DNA from: Ophioceras dolichostomum
Lineage: Eukaryota; Ascomycota; Sordariomycetes; Magnaporthales; Ophioceraceae
Length of the DNA: 11,530 nucleotides
Reading direction: 5' to 3'
NCBI GenBank assembly: GCA_003049485.1
Contig: PYST01000624.1
Location: 1 to 11,530, forward strand
The notes beneath the pieces are model-generated. The model worked only from the letters and a program-made list of their open reading frames with translations, was not told where the DNA came from and made no database searches. Of the stretch, positions 1-7,346 are shown in pieces. Position numbers and translations under genes: made by a program. Position 1 is the first letter of the stretch. Each line of letters opens with the position of its first letter.

Positions 1-86
1 AAGAGGAGATTGTTGCGTTGGGCTAGACGTGGTTGTAGATAGCCTCTTGGGATCTCCGTTGGTGGCCGGTTGTGGGGGGGCCTGAC
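1..86 (-). pseudogene. Integrase zinc-finger/linker remnant after stop codon
   Basis: Past the stop at 87-89 the same minus-strand frame stays open to the window edge and reads VRPPHNRPPTEIPRGYLQP. In gypsy integrases the stretch right after the HHCC finger commonly contains an N/R/P-rich linker of this kind, so I infer that this is still integrase. The two zinc-binding cysteines expected just here are not visible: a run of seven G (plus strand, 74-80) sits where they should be, so a small deletion probably removed them. The catalytic core of integrase would be further left, outside the window. Confidence 0.45.
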
Positions 87-1082
87 TTAGCGCTTGATTT
101 CCTGCGTCTTTTTGTTGATCGCGTATCCTCGGAGGGCGTACATCATGCGATCTTTGCCGAAATGGTGCTTGTCGTCGTGAGCAGTGGCTAAGATTTCCTG
201 TAGCAGGGTGAGATCTTCTCCGTCGTCGGCTGCAGACGCGGCCGGCTGATCAGCCTTCTCCTGGTGTGGGTGCCTGGCTTTGGGTATGCACAGGGCCCTA
301 GTCCCGTCTACCCTAACGTGGTAGAGTAATCCGTCGGTTAAGTCGAATGGGTGCCCGGGACGAGAAAAGGTTCCACTGCCCTCAGCGGGTGAGCCAGCAG
401 GAAGGAGGTCCACGATGATTGCGGAGTATTTGGGGTCAGTCTTGTAGCCTTTCAGGAAGCGGGCACGCAAGTCGTCTGCCATACGGGCCTCGGCGAACGA
501 GAAGAAGGCCTCATCGAGGACGACTTCGCCCTTGGGCCGCTCGGCTGGAGGTGGGTCGCCGATAGCCTTGAGGCGGGAGAGCGCGTCTGGCACGAAGTTG
601 TCCTTGCCAGGGAGGTGGTGCACGCTCAGGTCGTATTGGGAAAGGTAGATCGATGCGTTGACAAGCATCAAGTTGTTGCGGTCCGTAGATGAGGTGCTAA
701 GCGAGGTCTGCTCCACGATGCCCTTTGTGGCGGCATGATTGGTAAGCACGATAGTTGGGCCCTTACTGTTGTGCAGCGTGGTGCGCAAGCGCTTGACAGC
801 CCAGACTAGGCAGGCTACCTCCTGCTCTGAGGGCCCGTAGCGGCTCTCAGCTTGCGATAGCAGACGGCTCAGGAACATGACGGGGAGCACTTGATTGGCT
901 GGGATCTTCGAGCCAGGCTTCCAATGGTAGCCGTCCTTGAGGTGAAAGAGCATTGCACAAAAGCCTCGCTCAAGACAGCCATCTACTTGGAGGAACAGCT
1001 GTTTACTGGAGTCGAAATGGTACAGGATGCTTTCAGAAGAAATGGTGGCCTGTAGGGACTCAAAAGACAGGCGCTCCTGAGC
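87..1082 (-). pseudogene. RNase H domain and start of integrase of the Ty3/gypsy element
   Basis: This frame picks up from the RT frame at about 1082 (reading AQERLSFESLQ) and runs to TAA at 87-89. The ATG at 951-953 is internal to the domain, not a real start. RNase H signs: LQVDG with the first Asp at 981-983, SRYGPSEQEVACLVWAVKRL with the Glu pair, and the typical end HHLPGKDNFVPDALSRL. The usual TDH motif with another catalytic Asp reads TNH here (codon 738-740), which should damage activity. After a Pro/Glu-rich spacer, AHDDKHHFGKDRMMYALRGY is the histidine half of the integrase HHCC finger. The frame stops 24 codons after the second His, before the cysteines. Broken on both ends; not functional as read. 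Confidence 0.88.
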
Positions 1083-1876
1083 GTGGGATCGAAGTCAGTG
1101 CGCTCACAGTACTGCGCGCGCTTTGAAGGGTTGTTGATGACTATTTCACCAGACTGACGTCCCTTGGCGAGGAGCTGCGTTTTTCGCTGCTGTAGCGGCT
1201 CTGCCACTTGGGCATAGTACGGGATTAGGTGTCGCAAAAAGCCCGTAGCGCCAAGGTAAACTTCCAGGGCTTTGAGCGTGCGGGGGAAAGCGAGCTTGCG
1301 GAAGGCCTCAACACGCTGAGCCGTATTGGTAATGCCGAGCGAGTTGACACGGAAGCCTAGGAGCTCCACGCTTGGGTATCCCAGGAAGGACTTTTTCGCT
1401 GAAATCTTGATGTTATTTTTGACGAAGAGAGCGAATACTTGCCTAAGGTGACGCACGTGGTCCTCACGGGTGTCGGAGTAGATGGTGATGTCGTCGATGA
1501 AGGCCCGGCAGAAGTCGCGGCAGCCGGCCAGAAGCCTGTCCATATACCGTTGGGAGTGTGCCGGGGAGTTTCTGAAGCCCATAAGAGCGACCTTGGAGCG
1601 CTCGAGGCCACGCGGGCTGATCAAGGTGAAGCGATCACGGTGCTCTGGGTAGACGCCAAATTGGTAGAAGAAGAAGGTCGCGTCGACTACCGTGATATAC
1701 TTTTTACCTTGTAGCGACTGCAAGATTTCGGCCTGCAGGGGCAGGGGATAATTGTCTGGGACGGTAACCCTGTTGAGCATGCGCAAGTCGATGACCACGC
1801 GGCCCTTGGGCTTGCCATCCTTGAGACGCCAGACAACGAACACAGGCGCCGCGAAGGGACAAGGGCCGTCAACCAA
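983..1876 (-). pseudogene. Reverse transcriptase domain of the Ty3/gypsy element
   Basis: RT copies the element RNA into DNA. The frame follows directly on the TAA at 1877-1879 in the same phase. Its first codon is TTG (Leu), so this is a continuation and not a separate gene. Visible RT motifs, numbered from that codon: PFAAPVFVV at 7-15, GRVVIDLRMLN at 25-35, catalytic Asp 65 in TVVDAT, ALMGFRNSPAHSQRYMD at 97-113, and the FIDD catalytic box with Asp 128 and 129, then VELLGFRVNSLGI. These catalytic residues are intact. The last ~30 codons, from about position 1082, are out-of-phase readthrough of RNase H and end at TAG 983-985. The preceding TAA cuts the N-terminal fingers region, so the domain cannot be made whole from this copy. 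Confidence 0.92.
1082..1088 (-). other. One-base frameshift between RT and RNase H
   Basis: Upstream of this point the RT frame gives ...CERTDFDP. Downstream, sensible RNase H sequence (ERLSFESLQATISS) continues only in the next phase, as if one base were missing. No X-XXY-YYZ slippery heptamer is present around CCC ACG CTC AGG, so a programmed shift is unlikely. A mutation or a sequencing error explains it. Confidence 0.75.
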
Positions 1877-1879
1877 TTA
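1877..1879 (-). other. In-frame TAA inside the RT N-terminal region
   Basis: Minus-strand codons read CGC ATG TAA TTG GTT GAC, with homologous polyprotein on both sides in the same frame. One C-to-T change from CAA (Gln) would create it. It falls just before the conserved PFAAPV motif, inside the RT fingers region and not at a Gag/Pol boundary, so a regulated readthrough stop is unlikely. Confidence 0.85.
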
Positions 1880-3241
1880 CATGCGCTCTTGGCGGTGGAG
1901 CTCATCGAAGGTCTCGTTGAGGATTTCCATGTCACGGGCGCTCAGGGGATACATGCGTGAGGCGATCTTGTAGTTCTGCCAGCCGTCTACGAGGTCCACG
2001 CGCATTGTTTTGTCACGTGGTATGTTGATGAGGGACTTGCTGCCTTCAGTGGCCCAGAGGCCGGGGTATTCGACTATGACAGCCTCGAGGCGCTTGACCC
2101 AACCCGGGTCGTGTGCGTAGATGTGAGCACCGTCAGGGGTGACGTGCTCAGGGAAGTCCGCCGGGATGCGTAACCCTAGTGTGGAGAGCTTTTCCGGGGT
2201 TGCGGGCGGCTGTGCTGGAGGGTCAGGGTCAACGGGCGAGTCTCTGGCATCTGGGGTCGGCGTCATAGTTACGTCGACGGACGGGATTTTGAGGGCCTTG
2301 TCCGTCTGTAAGGTGATGTTATAGACCTGATCTGACAAAGGGGTATCGGATAGGAAGCACGTGGTCGTGGCAGGGGCTGCCTGGGCCGTCAGCACCTGGG
2401 GTACGTCAGGCAGACGGCGGGCCAGGGAGTCCCTGCTCGAAAAGTGCACCGAAGTGTCTCCCTGTCGATTTCCGAGATAGGTCATAACCTCAGGCGTGAG
2501 GTCGAACTCGCTAGCAAAGTTGGGCACGGCGCTTGCGGAGGCGCCTGCGACGCCTGAAGCAGCGGCTAGGGCGGCTGTGCCAATGGTTACGGCCTTGGCT
2601 GCACCCTCCCACGTAGTGGTGAAGTACGTAGCCTCGGCTTCTGGCTCCTCCTGGGGCATGATTTCTCCGATATAGCCCAGGAAGGCGCCGCGTGGGATGA
2701 CAACTGTACCCTTGGTCGTATTACAGGCTACCAGGGCGCGGGGGACCTTGGCGTCCACGGCGGCACTCAGCACAGACGCGTGCTGGCTGATGAAGAAAAA
2801 GGTGCGGCCAGTGGGGAGAGGCTTGTAATCGATTTTGATGTAGGCCTTCTGTCCTGGCAGCAAGACAGTTTGGGACGGCGTGGTTACCTTCCGCTTGACA
2901 GGTATGCCCTTCCGACGTACTTCGAAGGGCATGCAGAAGCCTTCAGCCTCGTCAATAGTAATGGTGTGCGTCTTATAGTCGATCAGCGCACCGTTCGGGT
3001 CGAGGAAGTCGACTGCGAGGAGCATCCGTGCGGGCATGTTCCTGACGACCCATCCCTGCTTCTTAACACGCAGGAGCGTGTCCCTGCCGTAGGCGTCCTG
3101 GCCTACGAGGTAGACCACGAACTCAGCCCACTTCTCCATGTCAGCTGCTCGGGAGCTGATCGTGCGAGCGGTGCCCCTGCGAGGCACGTATCGATGCTCG
3201 AGAGTCTTCATGAAGCCTTCGTCCACGTACGAGGTGCTCGC

Positions 3242-3253
3242 TTCATCGTCACC
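3242..3253 (-). other. Altered protease active-site motif (Asp-Asp-Glu)
   Basis: Aspartic proteases of retroelements use Asp-Thr/Ser-Gly. Here the aligned codons are GAC GAT GAA followed by GCG AGC. The Glu codon (3242-3244) could come from GGA (Gly) by one G-to-A change. The surrounding ASTSYVDEGF fits the family, so the alignment is fairly secure; loss of activity is inferred. Confidence 0.55.
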
Positions 3254-3439
3254 ACAGATGTGCACTGGTGATGCCTCGGGTCCAGCCTTGGCCCATACCT
3301 TAAGGTAGGTGTGGCTGTTGATCGGATTCTCGAGCGTGCCTTCGTCACAGTCCTTGCAGTTGATAATGCGGTAAGGGCGTGAGGGGTCCTTGCGCTCAGG
3401 GCCGTTGGTGGCCTTCGGAGGGCGAACCCATGCCTTGTC

Positions 3440-3625
3440 ACAGACGCGGACGTGAGTGAACAGCTGGTTGCGTGATGGGAAGACCTGATGGCAATGACCG
3501 CAGGTGCGTCGCTTGGGGTCTGTGGACGCTAGGTTGGCGGCACCTTGCGGCTTGAAGGGCTTGCACGCGTTGCGGTGAGCGCGCATAGCGGTCGGAGTAG
3601 GAAAGGTGGCCTGACACTTGTAACA
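3440..3625 (-). other. Two classical C2HC zinc fingers in Gag
   Basis: Finger 1 (3563-3625) reads CYKCQATFP...HRNAC and finger 2 (3440-3502) reads CGHCHQVFP...HVRVC. Both are C-x2-C-x12-H-x3-C, with the conserved Phe three residues after the second Cys and a Leu/Met three residues before the His. This is the spacing of C2H2-class DNA/RNA-binding fingers, not the C-x2-C-x4-H-x4-C knuckle of most Gag proteins. They sit between capsid and protease, where the nucleocapsid should be, so they probably bind element RNA. Confidence 0.85.
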
Positions 3626-3859
3626 GGTGAGGTGCCTGTCTAAGACCTCACACGCCTTTTCGGCCTCGGCGTCAACGGTATGATGGATGTCTTCGAAGCT
3701 GGAGTCGGAAGACGAGGCATCATCCGGGGAGTTGTCCGCCTCAGCGTCTGCGTGGTGAGGGCCGTCTTCGGACCCGTGCTCGGAGTCACTGTCGCTGTCA
3801 TCGACATGGTGAACTCCTCCCTTGTATTTCTCGTTACGAGAGCTGTGGTCTCCTGACTT

Positions 3860-3970
3860 CTTGTCCTTGCCGCGGTCACGGCGGTCGTCTCGGCGATCGT
3901 CCCCTCGGCGGTCGTCGCCTCGGCGGTCGTCACGGCGGCGATCGTCACGGCGGCGGTCGTCACGGCGGCT
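3860..3970 (-). repeat. Tandem repeat encoding RDDRR units in Gag
   Basis: Plus-strand units of the form CGGCGGTCGTC are repeated with small changes and encode a string of RRDDRR/RGDDRR. Alternating basic and acidic residues suggest a disordered RNA-binding or assembly segment ahead of the zinc fingers. Such short arrays vary in copy number between element copies. Confidence 0.75.
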
Positions 3971-4892
3971 GCTGGAGGCACCGGATGACTCGTAGAGTTT
4001 GCGAGCGGCCTGGACGAAAAGGTGCTCTCGTGACGTGATACGATTGATGAAGCCTGCGAAGGTCTCGTAGGGTTCAGGGGGGTCGAGGAGCTTCATGATC
4101 TCTAAGTCCAGCTGATCGTAGGACTTGCGGCAGACAGAATGCCAGTTGGTGTTTTCGTCACCGAGGACGCCAGAGTATTTCGCATAGCGCTGACAGCGCT
4201 GGAAGAACTGAAGTACGGCGCCCTTGTTGCGGTGGACGTCGTAAAGGTCGCACTTGGCCGAGACCCATTTGGCGTTGGCAGTGGCTGGGTCCATGGCGAA
4301 GCGCCTCTGCAGCCTCTCGAGGATGCCTTTAAGCGGCTGGCTCATCAAGCTGCGGCGCGTATACTGGTCCATCTCGTGGTGGTACCACTGGAGGGCGTCA
4401 CCCTGGAGCAGGGTCGGGAAGAGTGTTTTCAGCTCGCGCTCTGCGGCCGTGCGTACTTCCGGCACGTCCATGAAGCTCTCGAGGCGATTGATGAACGAGT
4501 AGACGTCCGTGAATATGATATCAGAGCCAGACGTAACAGCGCCTTCGTCACGCTTGTCCCTGGCGCTAGGGTTGAAAACGCCGACTCTGTCCTTAGTGAG
4601 CTTCATCGAGTACGGCGCAGTACCGTCTGGGTCTCGGGCAGGGCCAGTCCCAGAGGCAGGGCCCTGGCCCACGGGGCGCTGACCTCCAGGGGGTGCGCCA
4701 CCAAAGGGGGCACCGCTAGGGGGAGCACCGTCAGGGGGAGGTCGGCTGCCTCGCGGAGGGTAGTGATGCGAGTGCTGCGTGTGGGGGGCCGAGTAGTGCG
4801 CCTCAGGGCGCCAGTCGTTGTTGACATTGGGGACGTAGGCCGGCGAGTGGTAGGGGTCGAGGTCAGGCCGCTGAAAATAGGGCACAGGGCCG

Positions 4893-5242
4893 GGTAGGGC
4901 GGGGCTGGCTGGGGCAGGGCCTCCTCGAGCAAGGCCTGCCAGAGGAGCCTTCTCGGGGGAACACTCCATAGTCCTCTCTCGGCCGTTGAAGTCGACGTAG
5001 TCGTAGACATACGTCTGGCGTTTGCGACGGCCTTCCCGCAGCATGGGGTTGGCCTGCATGTAGCCTGGCTGGTANGGGGCGGGGCTGGCTGGGACAGGGC
5101 CTCCTGGAGCAAGGCCTGCCAGAGGAGCCTTCTCGGGGCATAGTCCTCTCTCGGCCGTTGAAGTCGACGTAGTCGTAGACATACGTCTGGCGTTTGCGAC
5201 GGCCTTCCCGCAGCATGGGGTTGGCCTGCATGTAGCCTGGCT
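4893..5242. repeat. Imperfect ~175-bp tandem duplication with N at 5075
   Basis: Copy 1 is 4893-5070 and copy 2 is 5071-5242. The right-hand ~105 bases are identical in both. Near the left side copy 2 has two substitutions, lacks 8 bases (GAACACTC, after TCTCGGGG), and has an extra N and G at the junction. Because copy 2 is not a multiple of three it throws Gag out of frame; reading through a single copy would keep Gag open. The single N exactly on the junction suggests two contig ends that overlap but were joined without merging. Confidence 0.85.
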
Positions 5243-5543
5243 GGTAGGGCTCCAGAGGACGGCTGGAGCGAGGGGGTCCTGTGGCAGCGGCAGGCTCAGG
5301 ACGAGCCATGACCGGGTCGGCTGGGCCAGGGTCAGGGCGTGGCACCTCTTGCACTGAGGGCGGTCGGCGAAGGGCTTCTACTTCTGCCTCGAGTTCTCGA
5401 ATTCGGGCATCCTTAGCGGCCACTTCCAGCTGGGCAGCCGAGGGGGGTCGCTGCAGGGGTTGTATAGACTCGGGCGGGCCAGGCGGCTGAAGGTGCAGGG
5501 GCAATAGGGAATCCCTCTGTTGAGGCAATAGAGAGTCCCGCTG
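5243..5543 (-). pseudogene. Gag segment between the TAG stop and the duplication
   Basis: This stretch continues the Gag frame after TAG 5544-5546. It opens with two imperfect repeats of PQQRDSLL, then a Pro-rich part and a short helical segment KDARIRELEAEVEALRRPP, which looks like a brief coiled coil, then a second Pro/Ala-rich part ending at EPYQPGYMQANPM, which enters the duplicated segment. The role is probably a flexible or multimerising N-terminal part of Gag. There is no independent start: the first in-frame TTG after the stop (5526-5528) has no support as an initiator. Its frame links to the capsid-bearing frame only if one duplicate copy is ignored. Confidence 0.75.
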
Positions 5544-5546
5544 CTA
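5544..5546 (-). other. In-frame TAG in Gag
   Basis: Minus-strand codons read TTG CCT TAG CAG CGG GAC. The next repeat unit has TTG CCT CAA CAG AGG GAT, so Gln stood at this place and a C-to-T change of CAG would give the stop. Gag continues in the same frame on both sides. Confidence 0.88.
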
Positions 5547-6395
5547 AGGCAAATAGAGTTGATAAGGGTCCAGGAATTCTCGGGGTCGCACTTGCTGGGG
5601 ACCTGCACCATCTCCTCGGAGGTATCGCTCTTCAGCGACGTCTTCGATGGGAAGACTAGGACGAGGCATATTGCGGCTGCCCGCGATAACAGCGGCGACG
5701 TCGTCGGTAAAATGCGCCATATCTCGCAACCGCTTTTCCTGAGCGGTGCCCACGCTGTAGCGTACTTGCGGAGCTGCAGGGCGTGCTTGCGATGCGGAGG
5801 GGCGTCCTGCAGCCTGAGACTGTTCGAAGCTTATCATTTTCGCTATCAGCCGCTCACCGATCTGGTCAGCAATCTGTTCCGTCTGAATCTTAAGGTGCTC
5901 GTCCGCATTGGCTAGCTGATCTTGCATCTGCCTGACTACATCGGTCAGGGTAGATTGGCTGGCCTGGGTAGTCATGATCATGTCCTTGAAGTAGCGCATT
6001 TGTGAACCAGAGGCACGGTTGTGGTTGGGGGGACGCTGCCGTCGGCTGTCACGCTCGTCGTTCCCCAGGCATTCGGTGACCGTGCGAGAGTCACGCTCTT
6101 GTCGGCCTGGGTGAGAGGCGGTGGGTTCCTCGTCACTCTTCGGGTCGGGCTCATCGTCTTCATCGTCGAAGGAGTTGTTGGTGACGTTGCCGGGGAATTC
6201 TCCCGGCACAGGCGCAGGTGCAGGTGCAGATGCAGACGCCTTGTCTTTCTTCTTTTTGCCGGAGCGAGGAGTGGTGAGCTTGGACAGGTCGATGACGGAC
6301 GATATTTCGGGTTGTTTACCGGCCGCCTTGTCCGAAGACGGCGGGGGTGGAAGACCCATAGTGGTCTTCTTGGGAGGCTGAGACTCCCGGACCAT
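5544..6395 (-). pseudogene. Gag N-terminal part of the Ty3/gypsy element
   Basis: I place the start at the ATG at 6393-6395 (MVRESQPPKK). A second candidate at 6357-6359 (MGLPPPPSS) has a better context, with A at -3 and G at +4. The frame is open upstream to 6905, but that part is Arg/Ser-rich, without domain features, and reads like leader DNA. From the start: a Lys-rich stretch (GKKKKDKASASAPAPAPVP), an acidic stretch (FDDEDDEPDPKSDEE), a polar charged region, then about 65 residues likely to form a coiled coil (TLTDVVRQMQDQLANADEH...). This would act in Gag self-association. It ends at TAG 5544-5546 through the mutation described there, with more Gag beyond. The assignment to Gag rests on frame continuity and position, not on a recognised domain. 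Confidence 0.7.
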
Positions 6396-6975
6396 GGGTG
6401 ATGCCTGCGGTCTGTTAAGTGACTTTACAGGCCGAGAGGGGTGACTGCGGTCACGCCTCTGGTAATAACAGAGCTCAAGGGTAGTGAATGATAGAGGGGG
6501 TGATGCGTTGCCGCGTGACAGACAAGGTAGGGGCTCAGCTGCTCGCAACTGGGCTGGTGGAGCTGAGGGGCTCCTTCGTCTCGACTGCGCAAGCAGGATC
6601 AGAGGTGTGAATACGAGATCTTGACCGTGGCCCGACAACTGGGTACGGAACCGCGTTCGCGATCGCGGGGTGTCTCTTGGAGAGCTTCGTAGACGCGTCC
6701 AGGCAACTGCGACCGAGGCGCGGCGTAGAAGCTGCTCAGTCGAGGCAGTAAACAGTCCAGACAACGTCTGCGCGACAGGTCCAGGCGAACTGGGACTGAG
6801 ACACGCGCGCAGAAGGTGTCTATTTCGGACGGGGTGGTTGTGAAGGTAGGAGGGTCTCCAACTTACCACGCTGGCTGCGCGCCTTCGTCGCGCACGCTCT
6901 GGCAAGAGGGAGATGGTGGTAATCGGCTTGAAAGGCGAGTTACCGGTTGGGAAAAGGGTGGTCTCTTACAGTTTT
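6396..6975 (-). other. Probable 5' leader of the Ty3/gypsy element
   Basis: This is the stretch between the possible primer binding site and the Gag start. A minus-strand frame stays open from 6905 but encodes an Arg/Ser/Pro-rich string with no recognisable domain, so I treat it as non-coding or as an unproven N-terminal extension. Short words recur in it: CAGTTCGCCTGGAC and CAGTTGCCTGGAC on the minus strand. No promoter, RNA gene or host gene is seen. Confidence 0.45.
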
Positions 6976-6987
6976 GAGTTGCTACCA
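6976..6987 (-). other. Possible primer binding site
   Basis: The minus strand reads TGGTAGCAACTC, starting with TGG, the complement of a tRNA CCA end. From memory, initiator-Met tRNA of filamentous fungi would call for TGGTAGCTGCAACTC. This matches if TGC is missing. The LTR-like CA end that should precede it is absent, so the call is weak. Confidence 0.3.
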
Positions 6988-7025
6988 TTTAATACAGGGC
7001 ACTAGGGGCACGTATAAAATGGTAG
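6982..7025. repeat. 14-bp inverted repeat with TATAAAA word
   Basis: Left arm CTACCATTTAATAC (6982-6995) pairs with right arm GTATAAAATGGTAG (7012-7025), with one mismatch, around a 16-base loop that contains GGGCACTAGGGGCAC. The right arm holds TATAAAA on the plus strand (7013-7019). It could be an RNA hairpin, a plus-strand promoter inside the junction, or the ends of a small inserted element. Nothing in the sequence decides between these. Confidence 0.6.
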
Positions 7026-7184
7026 AGAAGAGGATGTATTCCTAAGAGATCTCTGTCACAGAGGTGCGGGGCGGGGCCTCCAATTTGAAGAGAGGCCCTG
7101 AGAGCCTCACGTGACCGACGGTCACCTTCTCAATTTGGGAGGGGGCCTTTGAGTCAGTCAATTGAGTGCACGGGCCCTCTCTGA

Positions 7185-7301
7185 CTTCAGGTCCTTCCCG
7201 CATCAGCAGCAGCAGAGGACCGCCATGCGAAGAAGAAAGACAGTGACAACAAGGCTGAGAGGACTGGAAGCAAGAAAAAGAGGCCTACTCGCCACAAGTA
7301 A
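7185..7301 (+). pseudogene. Possible C-terminal tail of a plus-strand polyprotein
   Basis: Starting after a TGA at 7182-7184, a short plus-strand frame reads LQVLPASAAAEDRHAKKK and ends in SKKKRPTRHK before TAA at 7299-7301. A strongly basic end, followed after about 33 bases by a polypurine tract and a TGTAGCGG candidate LTR, is the arrangement expected for the 3' end of a gypsy Pol. Only 38 codons remain and no catalytic domain is present, so this is a positional inference. It could equally be chance. Confidence 0.3.
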
Positions 7302-7334
7302 GCCTCGGGCACCGTCTTTACGATACCCGAGCTT

Positions 7335-7346
7335 GGAGGGGGGTAG
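7335..7346 (+). other. Polypurine tract candidate
   Basis: GGAGGGGGGTAG lies immediately before TGTAGCGGCC. Polypurine tracts prime plus-strand DNA synthesis directly next to the 3' LTR. This orients the neighbouring LTR to the plus strand, opposite to the large element on the left. Confidence 0.5.

Larger units (their letters stand above)
1877..5182 (-). pseudogene. Gag capsid, C2HC zinc fingers and protease of the Ty3/gypsy element
   Basis: This open frame of 1101 codons carries the middle of the polyprotein. Numbered from its first ATG: residues 75-195 are Pro/Gly-rich. Residues 220-400 are capsid-like, with LLQGDALQWYHHEMDQYTR typical of Retrotrans_gag. Residues 406-437 are RDDRR repeats, followed by an acidic Asp/Ser/His stretch. 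Two C-x2-C-x12-H-x3-C fingers lie at 520-540 and 561-581. A retropepsin-like protease runs from about 640 to 745, with CGDDEASTSYVDEGF where a D-T/S-G triad is expected and the conserved LLAVDFLDPNGALID near its end. A beta-rich PR-RT linker (about 770-860) follows. The first ~70 residues come from a duplicated segment read out of phase and are not real sequence; the true frame enters from 5243-5543. It ends at TAA 1877-1879. Confidence 0.88.
1..6987 (-). mobile_element. Degenerate Ty3/gypsy-like LTR retrotransposon, 3' end outside window
   Basis: The domain order Gag, protease, reverse transcriptase, RNase H, integrase, all on the minus strand, is that of Ty3/gypsy (Metaviridae) elements; copia elements place integrase before RT. 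All parts lie in what was one open frame, so Gag and Pol were probably made as a single polyprotein. The frame is now interrupted by TAG at 5544-5546, by a duplication with an N around 5075, by TAA at 1877-1879, by a one-base shift near 1082 and by a stop at 87-89. Integrase core and the 3' LTR would lie left of position 1. The right limit is set by a possible primer binding site at 6976-6987; no convincing 5' LTR was found beyond it. The element as read cannot make a full polyprotein. Confidence 0.9.

Noticed and set aside
1877..1879. Readthrough stop separating Gag from Pol, as in some retroviruses
   Set aside because: The stop is inside the RT fingers region, after protease, and is TAA; a second, unrelated nonsense codon in Gag makes mutation the simpler cause.
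2780..3271. Plus-strand open frame of 163 codons
   Set aside because: Antisense to the protease region, which has clear motifs on the minus strand.
4139..4897. Plus-strand open frame of 252 codons
   Set aside because: It lies antisense to the capsid and Pro-rich part of Gag, has no recognisable domain, and is a by-product of GC-rich codons.
6396..6905. N-terminal extension of Gag from the ATG at 6905
   Set aside because: Arg/Ser-rich translation without domain features; position and composition fit an untranslated leader better, although coding cannot be excluded.
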